DNA from: Selaginella moellendorffii
Taxonomy: Eukaryota > Streptophyta > Lycopodiopsida > Selaginellales > Selaginellaceae
Reading direction: 5' to 3'
Assembly (NCBI RefSeq): GCF_000143415.4
Contig: NW_003314262.1
Span: 149,496-213,495 of the forward strand
Length of the DNA stretch: 64,000 nt
A program made the translations under genes and the position numbers. Positions within the stretch are counted from its first letter, which is position 1. Each line of letters begins with the position of its first letter. The notes beneath the pieces are model-generated. The model saw nothing but the letters and a program-made list of their open reading frames with translations. It was not told the origin of the DNA and made no database searches. Below are positions 23,307-33,553 of the stretch, piece after piece.

Positions 23307-25817
23307 ATGCTCTTAATGTTTCTCGCTTTTAGAATTCTCCTGTTCTGTTGCTTGTGCTATGTCATTTTAACTTCGGTGGCAGCTGATGGTGGAAGTCCAG
23401 GCACAACCATAATTGTGAGAGGCGAAGACCCTCAGACATGGATTACGTCTCCCAACGCTACCTTTTCTGCAGGATTCGGCCATCTCAATCCCACATCTCC
23501 CCTCTATAGTTTCTCGATATGGTACACCAAAATGCCCAACACAGTCGTCTGGAGCGCAATGTCCAATGACACGGGAGGTTTTCCAATCGGGCTTATCAAA
23601 GGCGACCAGCTCGTTTTCCAGACCGATGGTCGATTAGTTCTCACCTCCAACGCTGCTGGAATTATCTGGGGAACTTCTACGTCAACTCTCGCAGTTACAA
23701 AAGCTTTGCTTCAGGAGAATGGCAACTTACAGCTTCTAACGAGCAACGGAGTGCCTGTTTGGCAGTCATTTGAGCGCCCCACGGACACCCTTCTTCCTTA
23801 TCAGCAGCTCATTGGAAACACCCGGCTTGTCTCCAGTAACCGAAAATATGACCTTCGAATGGATGTGAGTAGAGTTGCGCTCTACTCCCAGGGATATTGG
23901 CTTGAACCATACTGGAAGATCGCGAATGACAATCATTCCGATTCTGCGGTCAGTCCTCCTCGTCTCAACTTCAGCACTAGCGGGATGCTTTCTTTCTTTG
24001 ATGGGAACGGCAGCTCCTGGAAAAATCCTGACAAAGTATATGACACGGCACAGAGGTATGCGCTTGATTATCCTGAAATTGGTCTAACCCGAAGGCTGAC
24101 CCTGGACGATGATGGCAACTTGAGAATCTACACTCTTGATGAGATCAAGAACAGATGGCTCATAACTTGGCAAGCTGTTCTTCTCGAGTGTGACATCTTT
24201 GGGAAATGCGGGCGCTTTGGGATTTGCACATACCGGCCGACTGCAACTTGCATCTGTCCTCCGGGATTTCACCCCACAAATGCTTCCGATCCGTCACAGG
24301 ATTGTGTTTACAATACTCCGTTGACCAAGTGTCCAACAGGCCAAAACTCAACAGATCCAAGAAACTTCAAGATGATCCAACTTGTACGCACGGACTTCCA
24401 ATACAATGACTACAATAGCCACCCGCTGCCAAATCCGTCATCCCAGGAGGATTGTATCCAAAGATGCCTCAGGGAGTGCGAGTGTCTCGGAGCTGCTTTC
24501 CAGATGGGTGGCGCTGGAATATGCTGGCTCAAGGGCTTAGATCCCTCGGGTCTGTTCAATGGCAAGCAGTCTGTGGACGTGGACAACGTTTTCTTCTTGA
24601 AAGTTTCTGCCAAAGATCCAGGACAAAGTCCGGATGCAAACGTATACGTGACAAACGCAAATGCCACCGTCGTTCCTGGTTTCCAGTGGCTGGTGCTCCA
24701 TCGGCCATTTTTCAGAGATGGTCCTCGCATTGCGCTCTTCATCACAACACTTGTGTTGATGGTTTTCCTCTTGGTTACTTGTTTTATGGGGCTCTGCTGG
24801 ATCATAAGCGCTAGAGCACGTAACAACATGATGGATCTCGATTTTGGCAGTGGGCCTGCAATATTCACGTATCAGCAGCTGCAAAATTTCACAGACAACT
24901 TTTATGACAGGCTTGGATCGGGAGGATTTGGGACAGTCTACAAGGGGCGGCTTCCAAATGGCACTCTTGTTGCAGTCAAGGAGCTGGAAATGGCCATGCA
25001 AGCCGATAAACAGTTCCAAGCCGAGGTGAAGACCCTCGGCAAGATTCACCACATCAACCTCGTCCGCTTGCTGGGGTATTGCTACGAGGACAATCGAAAG
25101 CTCCTGGTTTATGAGTACATGCCTAATAGTTCACTGGAGAAGCTACTTTTTTTGAATGATACAGAGCACTTTTGCGGCTGGGCCAGCCGATTCAACATTG
25201 CTTTGGGGATTGCAAGAGGGATAACATATCTTCATGACGAATGTCAGGAATGCATTCTCCACTGCGACATAAAGCCTCAAAACATCCTGCTTGATGAGAG
25301 CTTTATTCCAAAGGTAGCGGATTTTGGTTTAGCCAAGCTGATGAAACGGGAGAGGGCATTGAGTGTGACAACTGTGCGTGGGACCAGGGGATATCTTGCA
25401 CCTGAATGGATCAGCGACCTTCCAATCACAACCAAGGCGGATGTCTACAGCTTTGGAATGGTGTTGCTCGAGATTATAAGCGGCAGGGAGAAGTACCTCA
25501 TGACAATATCTGCCATAAACTCAGAAAACAACCGCTGGTGTCTCTCGGACTGGGCTTACAACATGTATCAAGCAGGAGATCTGGAAAGTATCGTTGACAA
25601 GAAGCTAGTGAGGGAGGAAGTGGATTTGGTGCAGTTCAAGAGGCTGCTCAAAGTTGCATTATGGTGCATTCAGCATGATGCAAATGCAAGGCCATCAATG
25701 GGGAAAGTGGTGCAAATGATGGAAGATACTGTACAAGTTCCTGAACCATTGTCTCCAAATTTATCCTCCGAAATAGCTTTGGATCCTTCTGTTGGTTCTC
25801 TGACAAATGGACGATAA
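23307..25817 (+). CDS. S-domain (G-type lectin) receptor-like kinase, intact, 836 aa
   Basis: Plasma-membrane receptor kinase in one uninterrupted exon. A signal peptide covers residues 1-26 (hydrophobic, ending SVAADGG). The B-lectin region follows to about 190, then an S-locus region with the Cys-rich segment CDIFGKCGRFGICTYRP near 295, and a PAN-like domain at about 345-420 (CIQRCLRECECLGAAF). The membrane span is near 476-500. The kinase begins with GSGGFGTVYKG near 535, then VAVKELE, HCDIKPQN near 651, DFGLAK near 671 and GTRGYLAPEW near 691. The catalytic loop has Cys before Asp (HCD), so it is a non-RD kinase, as in the SD2-5-like group. Catalytic Lys and both Asp are present. The ligand is unknown. 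The inverted twin at 7840-10345 is frameshifted. Confidence 0.93.
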   Translation: MLLMFLAFRILLFCCLCYVILTSVAADGGSPGTTIIVRGEDPQTWITSPNATFSAGFGHLNPTSPLYSFSIWYTKMPNTVVWSAMSNDTGGFPIGLIKGDQLVFQTDGRLVLTSNAAGIIWGTSTSTLAVTKALLQENGNLQLLTSNGVPVWQSFERPTDTLLPYQQLIGNTRLVSSNRKYDLRMDVSRVALYSQGYWLEPYWKIANDNHSDSAVSPPRLNFSTSGMLSFFDGNGSSWKNPDKVYDTAQRYALDYPEIGLTRRLTLDDDGNLRIYTLDEIKNRWLITWQAVLLECDIFGKCGRFGICTYRPTATCICPPGFHPTNASDPSQDCVYNTPLTKCPTGQNSTDPRNFKMIQLVRTDFQYNDYNSHPLPNPSSQEDCIQRCLRECECLGAAFQMGGAGICWLKGLDPSGLFNGKQSVDVDNVFFLKVSAKDPGQSPDANVYVTNANATVVPGFQWLVLHRPFFRDGPRIALFITTLVLMVFLLVTCFMGLCWIISARARNNMMDLDFGSGPAIFTYQQLQNFTDNFYDRLGSGGFGTVYKGRLPNGTLVAVKELEMAMQADKQFQAEVKTLGKIHHINLVRLLGYCYEDNRKLLVYEYMPNSSLEKLLFLNDTEHFCGWASRFNIALGIARGITYLHDECQECILHCDIKPQNILLDESFIPKVADFGLAKLMKRERALSVTTVRGTRGYLAPEWISDLPITTKADVYSFGMVLLEIISGREKYLMTISAINSENNRWCLSDWAYNMYQAGDLESIVDKKLVREEVDLVQFKRLLKVALWCIQHDANARPSMGKVVQMMEDTVQVPEPLSPNLSSEIALDPSVGSLTNGR

Positions 25818-25999
25818 TAGACGTGGTATCATTATTAGTTCTTTATCTTTTTTGAAATGGTAAACCTCTATTCTACTATTATTTGTTTTGGAAAATTATG
25901 ATTGCTATATGCATTGGGCCAAAGTAGACTAAAAAATGCCAACCCTGTTTATTCTAAGAAATCAATTCAGTCCATCTATTAGGGTGCCAAAGAACATGA

Positions 26000-26313
26000 C
26001 TTAGGAATTCCCCCTGATTTCAATAGATCTTGCATGTCTATCGATAGAGAGTTCCACCGACCAAGCAGTAATCTCGAGCCTTGATCGCCGTGCTTTGCTG
26101 GTCCAGGGAGAAATTGTCAGGAGCACAACCAGCCTCCAAGTACTTGGCAACTTCACCTTGCCCCAGTGATGTGTGCTCCAAATCGAGGAAATCCTTTTGA
26201 GATCTTTGTCATTGTTGGCAAGGAGGCTTTGGCATTTGTATGTGTCAACGTGAATCACCAGCACACATTGGAGTGTTTTCGTCATATACTCTCTGGAGCC
26301 CATATCCTTTTTC
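26000..26313 (-). pseudogene. Integrase remnant of the retroelement (right arm)
   Basis: Inverted copy of 7355-7680, with scattered substitutions (SSIWSTHHWGKVKLPSTW against SSIWGTHHWCKVKLPCTW). It stops at the N run. Confidence 0.6.
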
Positions 26314-26413
26314 NNNNNNNNNNNNNNNNNNNNNNNNNNNNNNNNNNNNNNNNNNNNNNNNNNNNNNNNNNNNNNNNNNNNNNNNNNNNNNNNNNNNNNN
26401 NNNNNNNNNNNNN
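26314..26413. other. Assembly gap, 100 N
   Basis: Exactly 100 unknown bases. The left flank belongs to the inverted repeat and the right flank to a different receptor-kinase fragment, so the true distance and even the adjacency are uncertain. Confidence 0.98.
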
Positions 26414-27035
26414 CCATTATATTACTTCATGACAAATGCAAATGCAACACTAAGTAAAATTTTCACTAATCATCATAAAGAAAGTTACCTTTCTATGCAC
26501 CTCACTCAGTTGTAATAGCCATTGCCACTACAGAATTAGTGTCTTTTGCTGCTATTGTAGCTGCCATGTTCTCGATGTGGAAGCACAAAACTTGAAAGGA
26601 ATGGGAGGCTTTAATGGAAGAGATTGAGGGTTGTACAAGCAGCTCCAAGAGGCCACCAATAACTTTGAGGAGATGCTAGAACCATCTACAGAAGGTGAAA
26701 TACCTAAAAAAGATGGTATTATGGTGGTCAAGGTGATCAAAGCTACTACTCATGTAGTGAAGCAGTTCAAGGCAGAGGTACATGAATACTATTGGAAAGG
26801 TACATCATGTGTATCTTCTTGGCTACAGTTTAGAGGGTGATCACAGGCTCCTTGTTTATGAGTTCATGTCAAATGGTCCTAGACAATCACCTCCCCAATT
26901 CCTTTGAGCTCATTCTACAAGTGGCAAACTTGGTTTTTGATAGCACTTGGGATAGCAAAAGGTATGGCTTATTTACATGACAAGTGTCACACAATGCAAC
27001 AACAAGCCACAAAACATTTTTTTGGGCAGCTATTA
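26414..27035 (+). pseudogene. S-receptor kinase fragment (membrane span and kinase N-lobe)
   Basis: Decayed relative of the gene at 38010-40451. MTNANATLSKIF matches its juxtamembrane MSNTNATLSNIF; YKQLQEATNNFEEML matches YKQLQEATNNFEETL; MVVKVIKATTHVVKQFKAEV matches the start of the N-lobe; and LIALGIAKGMAYLHDKCH precedes a broken HCDIKPQN equivalent. The glycine loop is lost, and several frameshifts and stops are present. Its 5' part would lie in or beyond the gap. Confidence 0.8.
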
Positions 27036-27534
27036 TCCCAGGAGTTGTATGCTTGTAGAAGAATCTTTGGCATGTTAGATCTTCTCATATTATTGATGCT
27101 AATGAGGCAAGTGATACACTGCTATTAGAAGCTATTGAAAAACAATTGTTAATAATAGTATTATCAAAAGCTTTTGGGATGATTGTGTCAAAAATTATTT
27201 ATCAACAAGTCCTTTTGGATATTCTTCTTTAATTGCCATGACAATAAGAGATTGGTATTGTTACTTCCATTTGTAATCCCTTTTGTTTAAATGTTAGTAA
27301 ATTATATTTAGCATTTATACTTTGCCAAATGAGTATTAAGTGTTTATTTAGCTAAACACACTTGGTTTAGTTTGTTAATTTTCTTTTGTTCTATCTTGCA
27401 TTAGTTTAACAAGAACCCTTATGTATTAAGCACTATTCCCTCAATATCAATACATAATAGTTTATCTTATTTGCCAAGATACTATCACTATCATACCTTA
27501 TATATTGGTTCTATTCGATGTTATTAAATATTTA

Positions 27535-28010
27535 TGGAAATAGAGGTAAAGGGTTCCAAATCTATAGTAGGTAGGTTAGGCATAGCCAACCAATCTTGAA
27601 GCATTGCATAACTTCCCACTAAGCATTCTTATCTTTGTTTTATGTTTGGCTTGGGTCTAATCCCAAATTTATATCCTTGAATTATACCACTGATATGCTA
27701 AAATAACATTAAACTTTATTTGGCTCCGTTTTGCATGTTAATCTTGATATTGAGATATTACATGCTTTAAGATTGTTCCAATATGTTTTGTTCTTTCACT
27801 CATAAGGTTATACACTTGGGAGTTGCTCCATATGCTAGTTCCTTCACTCCATAACTATATACTTGGAAGTTTGGCTTTATCCTTTCGTTTAGTGGCTTAA
27901 AGCTCTAAAACTCAAGTTTTGCTTCACTATTCTTGGCCATGTATCTAAGGGTTATAATTCCACTTTGTAGTTATCCTATAGTAAAAACTAGGGTGAAAGT
28001 TGTATATGCT
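27535..28010 (+). repeat. Solo-LTR-like repeat
   Basis: Diverged plus-strand copy of the minus-strand LTR at 16858-17390. Shared blocks include GGGTTC(C/T)AAA, AT(A/G)GTAG, TTGGGTCTAA, TTTGGCTCC(A/G)TTTTGCATGTT, TTAGTGG and TTATCCTATAGTA. No primer-binding site follows it. Confidence 0.45.
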
Positions 28011-28612
28011 AGCTACATGGGGGAAATTGTTTTTGCCAAAAACTGTTACACAATTGACATCAAGCCTCTGTAGATAATAGGAAGTGAGATCAAAGTTGAC
28101 TATCCAATTATATTGGAAGTAGATATGAAGATGCTCTTCCAATGCTATAATTACGTCTTTGTATACATTAGTTGTATGGCCCATTAATTTCAATGTTTTC
28201 ACTTTCATTTATTTTCCTACCATATGAAGTGAAAATTAATAATCTAAAAAAATGTTAATCCTTAACATTTGAAAAGAATTCTTATTTTCTTGAATTATAT
28301 GTTCCTAGGGTGATCAGATCATGCTCCAATGAACTAAATGCATATACAAGGTATAAATTTGTCAGATTTGCATTAACTATTTTTGTTCTTTTTGGAAAGA
28401 TTTGTATTGCTTGATTACAAGCTCATTATGGCTTTCATTGTTGTTTAGAAGCTACAAGAATTGCTTTTTTCTTGGGTCACATCCAGTTCAAGATCTTGCT
28501 AACTCGAGAGTGGTTGACTTAAGAATTGATATTTTCTTTCCTACAAATGCTAGGAATGTTGATTTTGATAAGATAGTGGTGAAACTTTAGATGGCACACT
28601 TACAAGCTGTGT

Positions 28613-28755
28613 AATCACTAAAAATGAGCTCATTACCAATGCTGGGAACTACTCAAAAGATAAATGGTATTAATAATATGCTTCTGCTCTAATCACTGAG
28701 AATGAGCTCATCACCAATGCTGGGAACCACTAAGATAAGTGGTATTAATAATATA
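28613..28755. repeat. Short direct duplication, about 67-bp unit
   Basis: Two copies of AATCACT..AATGAGCTCAT..ACCAATGCTGGGAAC..ACT..AAGATAA..GGTATTAATAATAT, starting at about 28613 and 28691. Confidence 0.8.
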
Positions 28756-28879
28756 GACCTGGAATCAAAGACATTTTTTTTTTGTTGGCTGGATGATTTT
28801 ATGTAATATTTTTAAAATTCAACATTCTTTACAATTGTAATTTAACATTATCTATTGCAAAAGGTTTTCTACTTTTTCC

Positions 28880-29890
28880 AGCTTGTGACCTTCCATCCCT
28901 TTCTCCAGAGCCCAGAGCTTCATGAGCTTCCCATCAATTCATTGGAATGGCCCTTATGCAGCCAGACTTGTGCATGCCAGAATTGCAATAAGAAAAACCA
29001 TGGTGTCTACACACCTTCCATGCAACTACATCCTTGAGAAGAAATCCAAAGCCACCTTGACTTCACCATTTTGAGTGTATCCTAGTATAATTGTCATCCA
29101 GGAGCCAATATCTCAATATCTTAAAAAATTCTATAGGCCTCCACCATATTGCCAAACTTTGCATATATATCAACCATAGTGCTAGTGATGAATACATCAG
29201 ACTTATAGCCACTACAAGTCTAGAAACCTGGAAAAGCCTTTTCTTCTTGTCACTATGATCAGAGCTTTTGGTCTTGCTGCCAAGTTGCTAAAGGCCTTGA
29301 GCACTGCAACAAATGCTTGACATGCATCCCTCACATTTCATGACAGAGAAGAAATATATGACCTTGTTCATTTAGGACATGCGTCAGGATCAAAATCATC
29401 CATGAAACGACATTTGGCTGGAGAATCCCTTGAAAGACTAAATGAGCTTCCTCAATTCTCCCATAATTTGCATAGAAAGTTATAAGCACATTACACATGT
29501 AGATGTCAGAAGAAATCCATACCTGTTAGCTTGAGTATACAAATCCTAACCCATCTTGAGCAAAAATTCAACTGGAGCACGTGACAAAGCTTTATGAATT
29601 CAGGACACATCTCTTAGCAGTGGAATATCTCTAGAGATAGATATTTCTTACTACTCTCAACATAGCCAAGGATGAGAGACATCCACAAAGCAACACTATG
29701 CTGGTTGGCAACTATTCATGCCCTTCGAAGATCCAAAGCACTTTCACTATGATTGCACACTTAGTATACATGTGAATCAGTGCATTCTCCACACCTGCAT
29801 TCAAGGATTAGTTGAGCCAATTGAGCTCAATATGGATTTCCCTTCCCATTTGGACATGAGGAATCAAGACTCCAGTAACATTTGAAAACT
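28880..29890 (-). pseudogene. PPR gene remnant
   Basis: Reading the minus strand with frame changes gives typical PLS-class PPR phrases. Near 29855 there is ..VLIPHVQMGREIHIEL; near 29795, AGVENALIHMYTKC; near 29200-29140, GYKSDVFITSTMVDIYAKFGNMVEAYRIF; and near 29070-28900, ..ILACTSLAALEKG. Frameshifts and stops break it throughout. It is unrelated in detail to the two full PPR genes of the window. Confidence 0.7.
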
Positions 29891-30039
29891 TAAAAAAACA
29901 ATTAAAGTGTTACTTTTTTTAATCTGGGCCAGTGATTAGAAGTTTTCAATTTCAACCATTTTATCAAAAGAATATTCCTAGATAATATTCTAAAAATGAA
30001 ATGCTAAATGCAAATAACATTTTTGGTTTGCTTAAGAAA

Positions 30040-30350
30040 ACCCATATGGTAGTGGATATACTTAGAATATGCTTGAATATTCTAGGATATTTTACCATCT
30101 AAAGGTCATTATTCATTTAGATTAATCTTGTATTTATAATTAATAAACATATTTATAATTTATAAACTTGCTTAAACACTTTCTAGTATATTCTTTTTTA
30201 TTCTACCATCTTATGGTTGATATGCAATAAGATTAATCTTGTATTTATAATGATAAACATCTTTATAATTATAAACTTTTATTTGATCAATTAGATTAAA
30301 AAGTAGAACTAACACTACTATTAAGTAAACCAAGCGTTGCTATATGCAAC
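30040..30350 (-). repeat. Dispersed AT-rich repeat, copy 2
   Basis: Inverted relative of 21180-21450. It has an internal duplication of the block GATTAATCTTGTATTTATAAT (at about 30120 and 30231). Confidence 0.5.
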
Positions 30351-31293
30351 GTGTTGCAAATTATTAGATAAGAGAGTATGATATTAGGATTTTTTATATG
30401 GCAATAAAATTATATAATTAAAGTATCAAAACTCCTTCAATATGATTTATATCACTTCTGCAATTTCTTAATGGTAGTAATTACGTGCTTCTTCCCAATC
30501 TGTCAAGAGAATTTGTTTTTATATAAAAAATAAAAGGATGTCTAAGCTCTAATACTTACTCAACAAAATTGAGAAAAAGACTTTAACATTCAAGTTGGCA
30601 CCTCCAACTATGTAATAGAAACAATTCTTTCATAACAACAAAAAGACTTAAAATATGTCATCTGAAAACTTAACTCAGCTAAAATGGACTACACCACTGA
30701 TCCTCACTTGATAAAATTGTATAATGGTTCTTACTACTTCAAGAATACAATTTCAAAATCATTTATAAGCTTAACAAACAACATGAACAAGCTGACTATA
30801 AAATTGTCAACCTCAATAAACTCAAGAAATATTGATCAATCAACGCAAACTTCATCAACAACAATCTTGAAAGAAGTGAAGGTTACAATCATGACACTCT
30901 AGAATTCAAAATAAAATGGTGGGGCAAGGGACTTTGCCCCACAATCAAAATCCTATGGAAATCAATTGAAAAATTATAACTCAAAGACTTTTCAACCAGA
31001 AACAAGAATTAAAGACACAAGAATCTCTACAATAAACACACAGAAGATTAGAGACAAACAAGCCCTCTCAAGTTTACAACCAGAAGAATGAGAAAACTCA
31101 AGATAAAGACTCAATGGGGAAACAAAGACGCATAGCAGCAGGTCCCTCACAAAGGAGTTCTACCTTGATCGAGACCTATTGACTTCTAGTGAGGAGTTAG
31201 GTCTTCTCTCACCATGCAACCCTACTTGGAAGAACACCAAAAAGCTCAATTCATAGCTTTCTGAAGTTGGGTTCTATGATTTTTGGAGAGGGA
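30351..31293. other. Intergenic, A-rich, nothing recognised
   Basis: The plus strand is rich in A and C, like 12.6-15.1 kb. The only frame of note (72 codons at 30684) is Ser/Thr/Asn/Ile-rich without a motif, and I do not call it a gene. Confidence 0.45.
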
Positions 31294-31813
31294 CTACAAC
31301 ATTGCTGTGGCCAAGAAGGTCCTCCTGGCATTTAAGGCAGAGATGGTATGCGCTAGTGACTGCAAGTATCTCCTCACTGCTGAATACTTTGGAAGCTTCC
31401 AACTAGAGTAGAGTGCATCACATCGATTCCATGCAAGAAGAGCATTCCACCCGAATGCATCAAAGTCTTGGAAAACAACAATAGCAGTGATTCTCTCCAA
31501 ATGAGCAAAGTCACCAATGAAGCCAAGCCACGATTGAAGTTCTTGGTCTCCACACTACAATGTCCACTCTTGTTCCATGCTGCAAGTTGTAATAGAGGAT
31601 AGTGGACTTGAGCACTTCACGAAGAAAGTTCAACAAGGAAATCCTTTCAGCAGCGAGGACAGTACGTGACGGCCATGACTCTGAGACTCTCATGCTTCCA
31701 TACATCATGTCGCTCTTCCCAGCACTCGACTCAGTCATCCCTCGCAAGTCTTCTTGAGTTTCTTTGTTTCTGGAGTTTTGTTGCGATGTCTTCGATTTGC
31801 ACTTTGGTGGCAT
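31294..31813 (-). pseudogene. Unidentified coding remnant
   Basis: Two minus-strand frames, 31813-31511 (100 codons, Lys/Ser-rich start) and 31500-31294 (68 codons), lie end to end with normal-looking amino-acid composition. They could be one gene split by a frameshift, possibly a retroelement gag. I recognise no domain. Confidence 0.3.
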
Positions 31814-31911
31814 TGTTGTGTTCCTTGAGCTTCTTTGCTGGTGGAGTCAGTGCTGGTAGTAAGCTAGTGGTCAACACTTTAACATTGGGAAATAAAATTT
31901 AATGTCAACCG

Positions 31912-32652
31912 AGATTTAGGGTTTGGCGATGGCTGCTGATAGATGCGCGCGGCGATCTCCAGAAGCGGCGTGGACGATGCGTGCCGGAGCTACGCGCGCC
32001 TCCTCAAGGAATGCGGTAGGCTGGGGGATTTGGCGCAGGGCAAGCGCCTCCACGCGCAGATCCGCGAATCAGGGCTCCTGCTCGACGATCGCGAGGAGAG
32101 CGGCGCGCGATTCCTGGGCAACTGCCTCGTCCAAATGTATGGCAAATGCGGCAGGACTGACGAGGCGCAGCGCGCATTCGACTCCATCGCGCACAAGAAC
32201 ATCTTCTCCTGGACGTCGATTCTCGTGGCGTACTTCCACGCGGGCCTCCATGCCCAGGCGCTGGAGAGATTCCACCAGATGATCAAGGCCGGCGTGGAGC
32301 CCGACCGACTTGTGTTCCTGGCGGCTCTCAACGTGTGTGGCATCCTCAAGCGGCTCGAAGACGGTGCCGGGATCCATCGCCAGATCCAAGACAAGCTGCT
32401 GGATTCCGATTTGGAGATCGGGAATGCGCTGGTCAGCATGTATGGGAAGTGTGGGAGGCTGGATCTCGCCAAAGAGCTCTTCGATTGTTTGGAGAATGGG
32501 AGGAGAAGAGAGACTTGGGGGCTTCTTCGATCCATGGCGGTGGAAGGGATAAAGCCGGACAAGCTTTTGCTCCTCACGCTGCTCAACGTTTGCTCCAGCC
32601 GGGGAGTTTTGGACGAGGATAGCTGGATGGCTCACGACTATATCGTCAAACA
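31912..32652 (+). pseudogene. 5' copy of the DYW PPR gene, with a 48-bp deletion
   Basis: Copy of about 41120-41900, roughly 98% identical by eye. The frame opens at 31943 with the same start. After FDCLE it lacks 48 bp (16 codons, RRNVISWTILVSVFAE), with GGAG repeated at both ends of the missing piece. Homology ends after DYIV at 32652. The frame then runs nine codons into transporter sequence (KQKETIES, stop 32674), giving a 243-aa truncated protein without E or DYW regions. It is probably non-functional, but the frame is open. Confidence 0.88.
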
Positions 32653-33495
32653 AAAAGAAACGATCGAGTCTTAAACTACACCTTGAAAAAATACCCCAGA
32701 GTGCACTGAAGCCAAGGACTATCTGGAGAATGGAGGCACAGATGAGAGCTCCCTGGATAGCTTTCATCGAGTGAAGAAACCTCTGAGAAGAACGATGGAA
32801 AACAAAACAAAATACCACTTTCAGGGTCAGCTTTGGATCAGAAGAAAGAAAAATGGATTTTTTTTTGTACCTCGCGATCGTCTGTGATGGCTCGCAGCTT
32901 GGGAGAGTTGATGATGCTGAATATGGGGAGAATGTAAGCGTAGGAGCCCCCCACAATGGCCGGAAGCCTGGTTCCAAGGAAGGACCATTTTGATCTTCTC
33001 CGTGATGAAACCACTCAATCGCTCGATCGATCGCTCGACCGCTGCTCGCAGCTTTGCTCGTCTCTTCCTTTCTTCCTTGCGGCAGAAGAAACAAAAACAA
33101 ATCTAAAGAGGAAGATAGTGCCACCGTAGGGAACTCGCGTCTTCTGTCTTACCGTAACTAGTGGTACTGTTACATCGTAAGCCGGGTCGGCATTTCGTGG
33201 CGGAATGTCGAGAGGCAACGCGACTGGATCTTTTGGTGGGGATATTCCGGGCTAGCGTTACGGGTTAAAGTAATCATCAGCGAATTCTTTCAACGGTAAC
33301 TTTCGACGCGAGCCAAAGATCGAGAAAATTAAATCCTTGCATGGTTTTTACGGCGGCCAACTTTTCCAAGATATGAATATCGGGCTCTGTGATGTCGATG
33401 AATCGCAATATTTATTTTGATGCATGTAAGCAGAGCATGAGCATGAAATTTAACAGTGACAAAATGCTACTTTATCAACTTTCTGGCATCTGGAA
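32653..33495 (-). pseudogene. Rearranged copy of the NAT gene 5' region
   Basis: Copy of about 2776-4115. It keeps exon 4, the following part of exon 3 with the intron between them, and the 5' leader and upstream region. About 460 bp matching 3121-3580 (rest of exon 3, exons 2 and 1, start codon) are missing. Because an intron is retained, this is a DNA-level copy, not a processed one. It cannot encode the transporter. Confidence 0.88.
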
Positions 33496-33553
33496 TCTCT
33501 AAGCATTCCTATTTCGTTTTGTAGTTTTATAATATAAATTTAGCTAGCTTAGC

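Larger units (their letters stand above)
21937..26313. repeat. Right arm of long inverted repeat
   Basis: Reverse complement of 7355-11718. It contains the intact kinase gene, the lectin-domain fragment on the minus strand and the retroelement integrase end, and is cut by the run of N at 26314. Relative to the left arm it has a small insertion (near 25950) and the 5 bp that keep the kinase gene open. Confidence 0.88.
27036..28870. other. Intergenic AT-rich region with small repeats
   Basis: No gene is supported. It holds an LTR-like repeat (27535-28010) and a 78-bp-period direct duplication (28613-28755). The short frames here lack any recognisable motif. Confidence 0.5.

Noticed and set aside
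28613-28755. CRISPR-like repeat
   Set aside because: Only two units of about 67 bp in a eukaryotic context; a simple direct duplication.
31912-33495. Helitron or Pack-MULE capture of the two gene fragments
   Set aside because: I found neither a 5' TC / 3' hairpin-CTRR pair nor terminal inverted repeats, so the mechanism stays open.
32653-33495. Processed retrocopy of the NAT gene
   Set aside because: The intron between exons 3 and 4 and the upstream non-coding region are retained.
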